From contig JAEUHS010000093.1 of NCBI GenBank assembly GCA_016794035.1, positions 1 to 40,246 on the forward strand: 40,246 nucleotides of DNA. The letters run 5' to 3'. The position numbers and the translations under genes were made by a program. The stretch comes from Planctomycetota bacterium (GTDB lineage Bacteria > Planctomycetota > UBA1135 > UBA2386). Position 1 is the stretch's first letter. Every line of letters begins with the position of its first letter. The notes under the pieces were generated by a model. The model was not told the origin of the DNA and did no database searches. It worked only from the letters and a program-made list of their open reading frames with translations. Positions 40,191 through 40,246 of this stretch are shown piece by piece.

Positions 40191-40246
40191 CATTCCCGCT
40201 GACTCGCCGGACAGGCTAGCGCCCCTTCCCGCGCCGACAACCCCCG
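40191..40246. other. Terminal stretch without gene
   Basis: The last 56 bases contain no reading frame or repeat that I can support. They would hold the rest of the attC, or the attI region, of the cassette array. Confidence 0.3.

Overview
The window is GC-rich (about 70% by eye) bacterial chromosome, with genes packed tightly on both strands and many 4-base start/stop overlaps. The gene content suggests a Gram-negative, probably Planctomycetota-like, environmental heterotroph. The supporting genes are a DUF1552 Tat protein, a Tat-exported Rossmann-fold dehydratase, an S46 dipeptidyl-peptidase, a futalosine-pathway menaquinone gene (mqnE), an Lnt-like acyltransferase, an outer-membrane efflux lipoprotein and many lipoproteins. 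The phylum is an inference; no 16S or other marker is present.

Layout. 1-2827 (minus): glyoxylate shunt, malate synthase then isocitrate lyase (cut by the window edge), with a near-perfect 12+12 bp inverted repeat just upstream of aceB. 3034-4167: lipoprotein. 4180-9592 (minus): operon encoding ketoreductase, halogenase-like flavoprotein, ketosynthase, Cys-less chain-length-factor-like ketosynthase, hotdog dehydratase and a membrane protein. It resembles part of an aryl-polyene/flexirubin pigment locus. Its candidate promoter (-35 TTGACC, -10 GATACT) is covered by a perfect inverted repeat. 9748-12680 (plus): lipoprotein, DUF1552 protein and HEAT-like protein. 12814-12888: tRNA-Arg(TCG). 12946-14274: MgtE. 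14302-15521: divergent DUF2231 membrane protein and membrane-anchored LuxR-type regulator. 15522-16014: non-coding stretch with a transposase-like relic.

16015-23127 (plus): probable operon for exported peptide and small-molecule catabolism, with a Tat-exported SDR, an S46 peptidase, two amidohydrolase paralogues (the second lacking the HxH motif) and a secreted protein. 23363-25204 (minus): NhaD/ArsB-type transporter and a CBS-pair protein. 25310-30341 (minus): a complete self-regulated tripartite efflux operon, tetR-permease-ATPase-MFP-OMF, with a perfect 16-bp palindrome between tetR and a divergent MFS exporter (30438-31829). 31837-37118 (minus): N-formylglutamate-amidohydrolase-like protein, YaeQ, Lnt-like protein, MqnE, BamE-like protein and a membrane protein. 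37393-38872 (plus): RRM RNA-binding protein and a methyltransferase.

38861-40246 is the most unusual part. It is a small array of integron-type gene cassettes reading on the minus strand. Two complete attC-like sites (39676-39741 and 39295-39392) have the RYYYAAC/GTTRRRY ends and nearly perfect arms, and share an unpaired G in the same register 8 nt after R''. A third site (from 40164) is cut by the window edge, and a degenerate half-site (38861-38911) closes the array against the methyltransferase gene. The cassettes carry three unknown small proteins, two of them membrane proteins, each placed as expected between attC sites. No integrase is in view, so this is either the distal end of a chromosomal integron or a CALIN (cluster of attC sites lacking an integrase).
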